Origin: Plantago elongata
Lineage: Eukaryota > Streptophyta > Magnoliopsida > Lamiales > Plantaginaceae
Assembly (NCBI GenBank): GCA_036897095.1
Contig: JAYMSP010000340.1
Span: 1-56,893 of the forward strand
Length of the DNA stretch: 56,893 nt
Direction of reading: 5' to 3'
In this document: positions 22,601-33,248 of the stretch, one piece after another
Layout: every line of letters begins with the position of its first letter
How positions within the stretch are numbered: position 1 is the stretch's first letter
The notes under the pieces: model-generated
Seen by the model: only the letters and a program-made list of their open reading frames with translations
Databases searched by the model: none
Told to the model about the DNA's origin: nothing
Program-made: the position numbers and the translations under genes

Positions 22601-23956
22601 TCTTGCATGGGGTACAGAAGTAGTACCTCGTGCCCATTCCTTCTGCCGTCACATAAAAACTCGAATTGCTTTTGAGTAGAGCTCCACAACGTGCACAGTC
22701 CATAGGTGGAGCAGCAAAGGAGAGCTTTTTTTCCAAACATAACTGGCAAGTATCATCAGCAACTCTCTCTGGTCTTGTCATTCCAACACCCTACGCAATG
22801 AAAATAAACAAAATTTTAAAGAGAAACAAATTAGTAAATGCTACAGTCAAAGATAATGCAGAGATATAATAGTATCTACCCGTAAAACATAACAGACAAG
22901 TATGCATACCACATTGCTTAATTGAGTAAAACTACGCAGATAATCTTTCATTTCCTCGGCTGTGAATGAATCTGTTAACGAAGCCCCTAGACTTTCCGAA
23001 TCCTCTGATCCTGATTCCCGCAGGTCACAATCTTTGACTCTGGCACTGTCTTCTTGTGTAACAGTCGACTTGCTAGCAGAATCCCCACTTCCACTGCAAA
23101 ACACACCCCCTCCAACCGATTGTTCTTTAGCTATTGGTAACAATGTAGTATATTTTAAAGCACCTCCTAGACCATTGGAACTGTCATCTTGCGTATCAGT
23201 CGACTTAATAGCAGAATCCACACTTCCGTTGCAAAACGCACCCCCTCCAACCGATTGTTGTCTATCTACTGGTAACAATGTAGCATGTGTTAAAGCATCC
23301 CCTAATCCTTCACAACTGTCTTGTTGCGAAGCAACCAACTTGCTATCAGAACTCATACTTCCATTGCAAATATCACCTCCCCCAAAAAGTTCATGTTCAG
23401 CTATTGGTAAATACAAAGCAGCACTTGCAAGTCCCTGATTACTCGAAGAACCACCAGCAACCGGAGGCACTACTATGTCCGAGTTAGTCCTCGTCGTCAT
23501 CAGTGCCCTTTCTTCACCAACATTAATGTCAAACATCTCCGGAGACCGGTTAAGTACTTCCGGTCCCAGTCCATCTGCAGAACGTACAACCCAATTCAGT
23601 GACCAATCATCAATCCTGACAGGGCTTTCATAACCAGCACCAACTACTGAAACCATCATCTGGTCAGGCTGCTCCTGCCCTGTATCAGGCGGCAATTCGG
23701 GTCTCGGTAATTCACCCCCACAACGACGAACAATGTGATTGAGAGGCCAATCATCATGATCAACATCATCCACTGTCCAAAGGTGTTCCCTTTTTCGCCT
23801 TTTCGACGACAATTGATCGTCAGAAGGGACGCAACTAGCCGTAGCTACAGGCATTGTGGAATTCTGTATAGCGCGATTAATTCCGCCCATTTTGGATGCT
23901 CGAACGCGACGTTTGAATAGAAATTCATCAACGCCAACAGGTAACCAAGAACCCAT
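19603..23956 (-). CDS. HAC: HAC-type histone acetyltransferase (p300/CBP-like), HAC2-like
   Basis: Six minus-strand exons join in phase: 23956-22910, 22790-22509, 22413-22141, 21638-21510, 21335-19843, 19675-19603 (1098 aa). The family acetylates histone lysines in the nucleus. A variable N-terminus (1-349) holds a nuclear localisation signal KRRKRE (52-57), two DDW.LN..VR motifs and three 45-residue repeats. Then follow a PHD-type cysteine region (about 360-500, with [19 protein letters not shown]), the KAT11 catalytic domain (about 540-750, with [60 protein letters not shown]), a ZZ finger (about 820-880), a second ZZ-like finger (about 935-980) and a C-terminal TAZ finger. The protein is much shorter than HAC1 (about 1700 aa) because the long N-terminal region with the first TAZ finger is absent. 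Size and the CRWN1 neighbour favour HAC2. Catalytic competence is not proven by sequence alone. Confidence 0.92.
23021..23425 (-). repeat. three 135-bp (45-codon) coding repeats in the HAC N-terminus
   Basis: Residues 178-222, 223-267 and about 268-312 align without gaps. Each copy carries LP(I/V)...(G)GG..C.GS...SK followed by (Q)(D/E)DS. Copies two and three are closer to each other ([19 protein letters not shown] against [19 protein letters not shown]) than to copy one. Confidence 0.85.
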
Positions 23957-26900
23957 GTTAAGCTATCTGTTTCTGTTCAACGTAAACAAAAACCAATTGT
24001 CAAGAAATCGATGCGAATTATGGGAACAGAGAAACAATCACCATACATGAATGAATGTAAATAGCTAATTACCAGAATACGCGGTAAAAAGTAAACCTAG
24101 ATTTTGGGAAGGAGAAGAAGAAACCTAAACTTAGGTATTACAATTTTAATCAAAGTGTACTATATTAATAATTCTCTCTGATTTCGATTTCAATTCTAAT
24201 TCCAATCGATTTAGATATCTGGCCGGTCTGACCAGTGGATAAATATAGGTGAGGTTAACTCCAGTAAATAGTATCCCACGAAAAAATAATTACAAATTAA
24301 TATAATTTTAAAAACTTCTTACACTTTAATAATATATGGAATTTTTTCTATAAATTAATGATAAATTTACAATAAATTATTAATTTTGACAAATTTAAAA
24401 TAAAATATACTATAATTGATAAAATCTATCCCATAGTTATAGGAAACTAAATCAAAATACGTTCACATACCAGTTGAAACAAATTAAACAAGTATCAACT
24501 AATACAAACATCATTCTCAAAGTAATCAACCTTTTAGGTTACTACATATTTCATTGTCATACTTCTTTTATTAATTAGTATGATGTCGTTTCGTTTTACA
24601 TGATTGTATTATATGATGCTTATAATTTAATGTTAAATTATGTATGCCGTACTAATATGATGCTTGCTAAATGATATTTGCAGTACTTATATAACGTTTG
24701 TTTCACATTTTATGCTTGAATTATACGATGATTGTAATATAATGTTGAATGATGTTTGCAGTATTGATATGATACTTATTTTCTATAGATGATGCTTGTA
24801 ATATAATTTTAAATGATGTTTATAATTAAATTTGAAATAAAGGATTGGAGATGATAATAAACGTTAACATTTTATAGAAAAAAATTAAAAATTGGAATAA
24901 AGATGTTTGCAAAATTGAAAAAATGATGCTTATGCATTGGAATAATGATGCTTGTAAAATTGGAAAAAAAATGTTTGGAGATAGATCAAAAGAAACTAGG
25001 AAAATAAGATAACGTGTGTTTGAATGATGCTTGATTATTTTGATGATACTTGCATATATTTACTATTCTAACGTAATTAAATATAAAAAAATTTAATTAG
25101 TTAATTGTAGATTTATTTTGATTATTAAATATACTATATTTAGTATTTAATTGAAATTGAACATATAAACACTAATTTGTAGGAAGTTTTTTTTATATAT
25201 CACTAAAGTGTAGGAAAGATTTGAGGATGACACTAATTTGTAATTGTCCCAAAATTAAAAAAAAGATATGTTCTTTACTTAAAAAAGTTATTTTAATAAT
25301 TTTAAATCATGTTTATAGTTTTGAAATCGAAGCTCGTGAAACCTACACTACGATTAATGGCAAAATCGACCAGTCCCACTAATTATTGCTAATCCGGTAA
25401 AAATTAACTGTTCTGACTTATTGAATATCTAAATTAAATATCACCTCCGTTCCGACTTCATCTTCCCGTATTAATTTTTTTAAGACAATTATTATCAGTT
25501 ACATCAAATTACTCTTAAACTACAAAGGTAAATAATTTAATAAAACATATAATGAAATTTATGATGTAAGGTTTTATAATATAATATTGTTAAATATTTA
25601 ACAATTCTTATTTAAGGATAATCCGAGGTTATATAAAATTAATTAATAAGGGTTTACCGGAAAAAGTCAACACGAAAAGTTGAAACAGAAACTGTGAGAG
25701 TACAAAATAAACGAAAGATATATAAATTGGACGGTAATAATTAAAAGTAGTTAAAACGATAGTGTAAAAATTCAAGGTACTAAAGATATATATCGCCCAT
25801 ATAAATACTTACCCTAATATGGCCCACACATATTTATTATTATTCTAAAGATAAAGAACAATACGTTATGACTAAAAAACTAACATGGCAATTGAAGCTT
25901 TCTTGTAATTAAACATATCAAATTAGTGCAAACTTACCGATTTGTAAGCAAGATATTCCAAAACCAAGCGAAATGAGTGCAAAATTGACAAAGAATGTCA
26001 CAATAATCAGCTGAAAGTTATGTGATTTGTTTTTGGATAAAAAATCGTTATATGCAACTACTTACTCCAACCAAATTGCAATAGTTGTAGAGAATAAATA
26101 GGAGATATAGGATAATTAGCTTAGAATTATATATCCAAGTTGGATTAGATAAGAGCACCGGATTTGGGTTTTTTTTTTTCCTCCCTTTTTTTAGTTTGTA
26201 ATGGCGACATGGACAGACGCAGAGAAAATAATCAGAAGTAGCGAACATTACATGAATTTTTTTATTTTTAATAAAATACCCCATTTATCACTTATTCACT
26301 TAATATAAAGTCACTTTACTATTCAAGTCACCCTTTAGGTCGGGGTTTGAGTTACCCTTTAACCGTTTAAAAAATAATAATAATACTCATTTTTTCAATA
26401 TGAACTTCTGTCACAATCTCAAAATTTTGTACTTTAAATATAAAACCACTCTTCCAATGTATTTTCCTTCATACTTTATTATTTTATTCTTACTTTCTCA
26501 AGTTTCGTAATATCTTCTATTTATTTAACTTTCAAAAAAATTAATAAAACTTTGAAAAAAGCATATTTATGTTCTCTCTATAGCTTCAAAATAGAAAGAC
26601 ACATTGACTGTCTAAATCCCCCTTCTTAAATCTTTAATTACTCTCGAAATTCTTCATAATTTAAGAATAAAATAAAATGATGAAATCATCACGCTCTATC
26701 TTCATACTATCACAAACAGAACTCACCAAACCAACAATTTACAGATTACATTAAATGTGAGTTTCTTACCAATTGTCCAAGTGCAGAAAAAAAGCTAGTC
26801 CATTGGAGCCTCGCAACGTAAAAAGATGGAAGTAGTGCAAGAATCCTCCCATGAAATTTAGATTTTCTTGATCTTTCAATTTAATCTTTTAATTTTCAAT

Positions 26901-27610
26901 AACAACAAAGCTTTTCTTCATTTTATTAGTGAATTCTGCAAATAGTTTGCCTAAATTTTAGATTACAGTTGTGTTTGTTGTTTGGTTGATTTCAATGGTA
27001 ATTTATCAAATTTTTATATTATTTGTTGAAGGTTTATGGATTTATATTGAATTTCTCTTAAATATATAATTTTTCAAGGTATACTAGTAATTTCGGAGGA
27101 AAAATTTCAGAGGCAGCAATTACTGCCCCTTGCACCTTGCCTGTCACTGCATGGTGACCTTTTAATGTATCGACGGGCATCCATCGACAGGCAAGAGCTA
27201 CGTAGTGGAGTCACTGCGCATCAATCTAGTTTAGGTGCATTCTCCAGGGTGCTGCTTAAGATGGTATCGAAGACTTCTCTGCTCTTATCGGTTATGGTTC
27301 CTGTGTTCCTTCTACACGAGACCACCTGAACTGATGCTTAAGGCACTAAACTACCGGATATATTGGGCTGATAATGGGCTTATTAAACATCTTGATGACT
27401 TAGTTCTCTCAAATCAGTTCAGTCATTTCCAGTTCAATTTGATTTAGTTATAATTTATATTTTACTTCACTTCAATAAATTTTATTAAAAGAACACGAAC
27501 TTAATCAGTAAATCACTGAATTAGCAAAGATTTTAAAGTTTAGATAAGCAGTAAACCACTCCTACATTACACAACCGCAGTTAGCTAGTTCATGGACATG
27601 GATCTTCTTA
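23957..27610. other. AT-rich gene-free region
   Basis: These 3.6 kb lie upstream of the HAC gene and downstream of GEX3. The first few hundred bases should hold the HAC promoter. A degenerate short-repeat array is at about 24590-25040, and a GC-richer island of unknown origin at about 27110-27370. No frame showed homology to a known protein. Confidence 0.55.
24590..25040. repeat. degenerate short tandem-like array
   Basis: The words TGATGCTTG, GATGTTTGCAGTA, TAATATAATGTT and TGATATGAT recur with spacing of roughly 40-60 bp and heavy drift, for instance near 24613, 24660, 24755, 24794, 24925 and 25025. It looks like an eroded minisatellite rather than a single transposon. Confidence 0.55.
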
Positions 27611-30600
27611 TCAAACTCCAACATTTGCCATCTGCACTTCCTCTATCTCACTACACGAACGCTCCTTCACTAACCGATTCGCGAATCCTTTGGATTCACA
27701 AGCAGAAGAAGAACTACACTCTTCATGAATCTCATCCTGATCATCACTAGAGCTATCTACTTCTTCAATGACACTCTTTCCTTTTCCAAATCCCTCATGG
27801 ATGAATTCGTTTCGGTCCAGTTGTTTTCCAGGACTAGTATCTTCAGAACTACTGCTTTCTGTGTGAAATATTGTAACACTTTCTTTCTTGGAATCTTGAA
27901 ATGAATAGCTCTTGCTTTTCTCATCATACAGTGGGAGGAGTGATTTGGAACGCGATTTTTCTCCATCCCTCCCTAAACTATATGTTGTCGAGAGCTTTTT
28001 CTTGATGCTTTCTCTTTCTTTAACCAAATCACCAAGTTTTTCCAGCACTTCATTTGCTATTGCTTCCTCAGAAGCTATTTGTTCCAGTTCTGAGATTGTC
28101 CTGTCAAATGCTTTCTTCTGGAGTCGTAATGAACGCTGGAAACATAAAGTACAGTTGTTAGAAAACAAATGTCAGATGTTATGTAGCTGATAGCAACAAT
28201 TCATCTGTAATAAGGCAGTCTCTCTCTATAAAATGCAGGAATTGTAGCTTACTCTCTTTTCTAGAAACATTCCAAGGTCCAGGCTTTGAAGCTTCCTCTT
28301 TTTCCAGAAGATGCAGCAATTTCGCACGACTGCTGTCAATAGTACCAACAGTACAGATTCAAATAAGAGAAACAAGACAATTGTCTTCTCATTACCAGTG
28401 TAGATGCTGATAGTCTTCGGCTTCACTAGTGAGCAGCTAGATGCAAACTTCAGACCTGGGGCCATAAATAAGGGCATAAATGAAAATATAGAGCATAATG
28501 CTTCTGAATGTTGGTTCTCACTTTGTGAACAAGTGAAAGTTTGTGTTAAAGAACATACATGTGGAGCGGCAAGGCAATGGATTGTCTTTTCCTGCATAAT
28601 GGGAAATCAGTTTGTGAATAAAGCAATTATTTTGCTAGATATGTCAGTTTTGAAAGCTAAAGAATCGAAACAACATATTAAGTTCCATGAACAAACTGAT
28701 GTTGTAATATGGACCAATGCTATGAAAGAGTTATAAGGAACACATTGAGACAGAAAGAAACTCACTAGAAGCAACAAGGAAAGCAAGAAGGCTTCTCTCT
28801 TCCAGTTGAAAATGTCGCAAATCAGTCTGGGACAGCTTCATCAAGAGTTTACCTGCTTGATGAAATCAAGAATGAAAAACATACAATTCTTAGACAGAGC
28901 CAGATTGAAACAGTTATTGAAATTCTTGTCTATGGCATTTATATAATGTTAGATGACGAGCATGGAAACACGTTATCAGCTCAAGGAAAGACAAACGGAG
29001 ATAGTAAAATTACTAGGATCACTTTCAGAGAAGTATATGGTGCCAGAAGCTGGATTAAGCATCGTGAAAACAGCATTTGTCGGTTTCATTGCTGACACAT
29101 AGGTATATTCTCCAATTCTCTGGGTAGTTTTTCCTTCTAACTTTGTGCGAGAAATGCAAACCGCGAATCCAGAGCAATCAATGACAGGATTAACCTGGAT
29201 TACAGAGTTCAAACCAGCTGATTTTGGGAATTTTTTCAAATGTCCATTTGGCGAAAATGAGTAAAGAGATCCATCCAGTGAACCAATAGATATCCAACCT
29301 GCTTCATCAACCAAATTTCACAAAAGATCCATGCTGTGATTGTTAATCACATAGAAACAAATATAAATGTACAGAAGATGACGAATATTCACCATTTGCA
29401 TCAATAATGGGATCATGATCTGGTGAACTTAACGGCCCAATGTTCGCTTGCCACAATATATTTCCTCTAGAAACATCCAATGCTAGCACAAGAGCTTTGT
29501 CTGGTACAGTAACATAAACGCGGCCATTATTTCCAGCAGTGACTGTGAATATGCTTCCAAAGGAGCTAAGATCTCGAATCCATTTAAAATAAGGACCACG
29601 GACTGATAACGAGTACAGTTCCCCTACAGTATTTAACATCTGCAAGAAGGAAAAATATGCTTGATTTCAAAACAATGTGCAAACATCAACTGACTGTTTG
29701 CAGATTATTATCCCAGACAGATTGCAGCTTTTCTGGAGCAAAGCCACTGGTTGTTTCTGGAAACAGATTATAACTACTGGCAACTTAAAATAACCTGCTA
29801 AAATCAGATTTAATGAATCACCTAACTTGCTAATCAGATTGTACTTGTCTGTTGTACACACCATGACCAATTTTGCAAGTTCTTATAAACAGACAATCAA
29901 ATTAAAAAAAAAAAAAAAAAAGACGAAAGGAACTTACATATATACTAGCTTCACAGTGATCAATCACAGGTGCCGAAGTAAAAAAGCAATCTGAAATGTT
30001 CCTTCGACAACCTTGGCGATAGCCATGCTGGTAAAGTACCGGACCAGCACTCCACATGAGTTGTCCATATAATCTATATGCAAATAAACCTCGATTTTTT
30101 ACAGTTACGAGTACACACAAACTGGATGTGCTTACAGAAACTCCAACAATATCACCTCCTTGTTCTTGGCCGAAGAAAACTTCTACGGCAGGTTCTGAAG
30201 TTCCAACATTTAATGGGTAGATTTTTAGGATCTTGTTTTCTGCAACCAAATATATCTGCCAGTAATTCAATCACAATTCCTTAGTTAGGATACACAATTT
30301 GAGTTTCAACTATTCATGCTGCAAAATAGCAGTTTTTCTTTAATGCATTTCATAAATGGAAGAACTATATTGAGTTTGTAAGCATTGCCTTGCTGGAACC
30401 TCCATGAACCGGTGCAATATTAGGATTGCAAGTAAAATTCAACGGTACCGACCACGCTATAGAACCATTGTTTTCAAAGGCGAAAAAAGTCGTGCCTGCA
30501 CAAGCGTAGACCTTGCTATCATCTCCAATCAAGGTCTTGGATAGTCTAAGTGGAGGATCTTTCTCTGCAACGAAAATGCAAAACCAAGAGCCAAATATGA

Positions 30601-30825
30601 TCATAAACTAGTCCAGAATATAAGTTTGAATAATACAAGTGAACTAGAAACAGAAAGATTGACAAGAAGTTAAGAAAGGAGAGTACCCGAAACTGACGAA
30701 AACCGGGAGTTGAAGCACATAACAGAGGATAATGGTACTAGAACAAATATCAAGATCTTCGTAATGACAGTAGAATGAATTTGGTTAAGAAGATACATCA
30801 TTGGAGACTGAAGAACAATTACCAT
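27611..30825 (-). CDS. GEX3: GAMETE EXPRESSED 3 (GEX3), PQQ-type beta-propeller membrane protein
   Basis: Nine minus-strand exons join in phase: 30825-30687, 30564-30389, 30255-29938, 29639-29393, 29298-29014, 28852-28766, 28591-28559, 28455-28253, 28135-27611 (670 aa from the first in-frame ATG; starts at 30801 or 30798 give 662 or 661 aa and leave a cleaner signal peptide). GEX3 is a plasma-membrane protein of pollen and egg cell involved in pollen-tube guidance and embryo formation in Arabidopsis. After the N-terminal hydrophobic segment come quinoprotein-like repeats (KVYACAGTTFFAFENNGSIAW, IYLVAENKILKIYPLNVGT, WISIGSLDGSLYSFSPNG). One membrane helix (about 452-475, IVLFLLFESVLLVLLTAVV) precedes a basic and Ser-rich cytosolic tail. 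Intron 2 appears to use a GC donor and exon 7 is only 33 nt; these two joins are the least secure. The gene is divergent from the F-box gene. Confidence 0.88.
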
Positions 30826-31565
30826 AACATCAACAATGAGTTTCTTCTCTTTGATTTGAACATTTTTTTCCCAAAGCAGTTACTGTAATTCAGTTCAAAA
30901 GTTCATAACACGTCTCCTGGTTGGTTTAACCTATATGTCTTGCTTGCTTGCTTGCAACTGCTTTATCCACAACTGGCACAACAGAACAAAAACTCATAAT
31001 TAGCGGACTAATATATAATTGTAGTATTTTTCCAATTCTTAGTTATCCAAAGTATATAGGGATGTTGATTGGTATAGAATTTAAATGGACATTTTGATGT
31101 ATTTTGGTGAAATTATATTTGGAATGAAAATGAAATAGAATATTTAAAATGCATTTTAGGGCGCCAAATCAATGTTCATCGAGTTAAATGGTCCGATTAC
31201 AATTGTTTCCCAAATAGCCCCTTATGTTCTTTTTGTAATAATACAAAAACTTGTGAAATTTAAATTTTGACGAGAGTCGGAGAGTCCTGCAATATTGTAT
31301 ATCATTGGTACGGATTTGTTTGAAAATGGTAGATTTTTGTCTATTTATATTGTATATTGTTCTATACTAATTATGCGGTTGAATATTTATGTATGATACT
31401 TCTAGTACTTTCTGGACTCTCAGTTCTCTTATAATCATTTATCGAGTGGGCCAGAATCCCAGCCCTTAACTCTGTCTGGAGTATCATCTATATACATAAG
31501 ATTTGATCTACATCAGAAACGCCGAGGCCTATGCTCAGGAGTCAGAACACGTACGAGTTACGACC
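30826..31565. promoter_or_regulatory. divergent promoter region between GEX3 and the F-box gene
   Basis: The 740-bp gap must carry the promoters of both divergent genes. It contains a MITE-like element at about 31059-31221. No other motif could be assigned. The sequence between the element and 31566 includes in-frame non-ATG codons upstream of the F-box start. Confidence 0.45.
31059..31221. mobile_element. Tourist-like MITE candidate in the GEX3/F-box promoter
   Basis: The left end GGGATGTTGATTGGTATAG and the reverse complement of the right end GGGGCTATTTGGGAAACA resemble the GGG-CTGTTTGG type terminal repeats of Tourist/PIF-Harbinger MITEs. TTA follows the right end and ATA precedes the left end, an imperfect three-base target duplication. 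Its core (TTTAAAATGCATTTTAGG, then CCAAATCA and ATCGAG) is shared with the repeat at 37458-37610. Confidence 0.5.
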
Positions 31566-32630
31566 ATGGAGAAGATGAGAGTTGAGATCCAAATTCCAGA
31601 AGATATCATAAAAGAACTACTGATAAGGCTCCCTGTCAAATCCCTGATGAGGTTTAAATGCGTATCGAAATCATGGTCTAGTCTGATTTCAAGCAAAGAG
31701 TTTGTCAAAATTCATCTCAAATTTACTACCAAAACTCACAAGGATAATTTTCTGGAACACAACTGCACCTACTGCTCAGACCGGTTCTTGTTGAGCTCTT
31801 CGCTGAATACTACGCGACGTGTATCAGTATTGGGTTCCTGTAACGGTTTGTGTTGTATAAAACATGGTCACCAGTTTCTCTTATGGAACCCAGCAACCAC
31901 AGAGTACAAGCGCCTGCCGGACCTATTAGGGGTCAGGGAGGCCAGGCTTGGTATGGACAGTTTTGGTTTCGGATATGATGAATTTCATGATGATTACAAG
32001 TTGGTTGTTGGGTATTACAATGAAATTAGTCATCTTTCTACTCCATACCTGTATAGTTTAAGGACTAATTCTTGGACAGAAATTGAACATATACATGGCT
32101 TTGTTTTCGATGTTTGTGGCAAGTTTGTAAATGGAAGGCTTCACTGGTCAGGATATTTTGGAGAAATTAGAGAAAAGAGTAGGAGATTTCTTACTTTTGA
32201 TTTAGGAACAGAGGTATGTGGATTTGTTGAGCAACCCATGCAGACACGGTATGGATGTGTCTCAACGCATGTTATCGATGGATGCCTCAGCATGGCTTGT
32301 AGAGGTGAACCGATGATTGGCGGCCTTAACGTCTGGGTAATGAAGCAGTATGGTTTGATGGATTCTTGGTGTTTGGTAGCGAGTTTTTGTTGTTCTTTTA
32401 CGAATAACCCGGTTCTCTCCGATATCTCCCTGCTGCGCAATCCCTTGCATCTGCTGCCAAATGGTGAGATTTTGTGTTACTATAAGTATAAATCCAAACT
32501 CATAACTTACAGTACTAAGCATAAATCGTATAAATTTCTTCCGATCAAGTGCGATGGTCTTTGCCTTAAAGATGGCGTTGGTGCCATCATCCAGAGTTTG
32601 GTTTCGCCCAAACTGACATCAGAGCTTTAG
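31566..32630 (+). CDS. F-box protein with F-box-associated domain
   Basis: A single exon encodes 354 aa. The start is the first in-frame ATG (31566), in the context ACCATGGAG. The F-box lies at about residues 8-50 (IPEDIIKELLIRLPVKSLMR, then FKCVSKSWSSLISSKEF). It binds SKP1 and so recruits the protein to an SCF E3 ubiquitin ligase. The rest matches the plant F-box-associated (FBA) region, seen in GSCNGLCCIKHGHQFLLWNP, FGFGYDEFHDDYKLVV and LYSLRTNSW. This is the CPR1/CPR30-like class, a large and fast-evolving family, so no one-to-one orthologue or substrate can be named. No frameshift or early stop is present. Confidence 0.9.
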   Translation: MEKMRVEIQIPEDIIKELLIRLPVKSLMRFKCVSKSWSSLISSKEFVKIHLKFTTKTHKDNFLEHNCTYCSDRFLLSSSLNTTRRVSVLGSCNGLCCIKHGHQFLLWNPATTEYKRLPDLLGVREARLGMDSFGFGYDEFHDDYKLVVGYYNEISHLSTPYLYSLRTNSWTEIEHIHGFVFDVCGKFVNGRLHWSGYFGEIREKSRRFLTFDLGTEVCGFVEQPMQTRYGCVSTHVIDGCLSMACRGEPMIGGLNVWVMKQYGLMDSWCLVASFCCSFTNNPVLSDISLLRNPLHLLPNGEILCYYKYKSKLITYSTKHKSYKFLPIKCDGLCLKDGVGAIIQSLVSPKLTSEL

Positions 32631-33248
32631 ATTAGATCTATAGTCTATCATATTCCTAGCTTAATCACCTTAACACCATATGGTGATGAAAGGGTAAAAT
32701 TGTAGAGATACTTGTTTAACTACTTATAGTAGCTAGCTTACTTTGGCATTATTTTCTCATGGATCATTGATTTGCATATATTCATAACTATTTTTTGGGT
32801 GTATGTATCAGTAAACAATACACAGTTTGTATCACGGTCTCGAAAAGTTAACCTAAGTTGTTCGAGTTTGTTAAATGTTAAGAGTAATAGAGGCGTCAAT
32901 GTAAGTCGGGTTGGCTTTAAAAATTATTTCATTCATTCCGAGAGTTTTCATAACTTGTAAATACAAGATTCAACTTGCGTAATTCTGTGCTAAATACATG
33001 CTTACCGCAACGTGTTAGTAATAAGCATTCCGGACAATTTCAATTCTTGGGTACAATGTATATGAAATCGATTAGACATACAAATTGGCAAAACTGTAAC
33101 CGTCCTGATTCCTGCCTCATGCGGAGGATAATGATCTGGAGGCCAATCAGCAGTATCTTAATTGCTTATGAACCAAGCCCGTCCTTATCTAGAGCACCCT
33201 TTCAGATTGTACAACACCAACACCTATCGATTATCACTGAGGGCAAGT
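32631..33248. other. intergenic, F-box 3' side to ICME 3' side
   Basis: Convergent gap with the expected 3' UTRs of the F-box gene and ICME. The short frames present lack any recognisable homology. Confidence 0.5.

Noticed and set aside
22962-23438. 158-codon plus-strand frame antisense to the HAC gene
   Set aside because: It mirrors the repeated coding segment of HAC exon 1, has no homology, and the minus-strand frame is continuous with the HAC domains.
25443-25475. CTCCGTTCCGAC-like text resembling one end of a Stowaway MITE
   Set aside because: No matching inverted end or TA duplication was found nearby.
28404-28736. 110-codon plus-strand frame over GEX3 introns and exons
   Set aside because: It overlaps GEX3 coding exons on the opposite strand and resembles no known protein.
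31503-31565. N-terminal extension of the F-box protein by 21 codons
   Set aside because: It would need a TTG start. The first ATG at 31566 has good context and places the F-box at the usual distance from the N-terminus.
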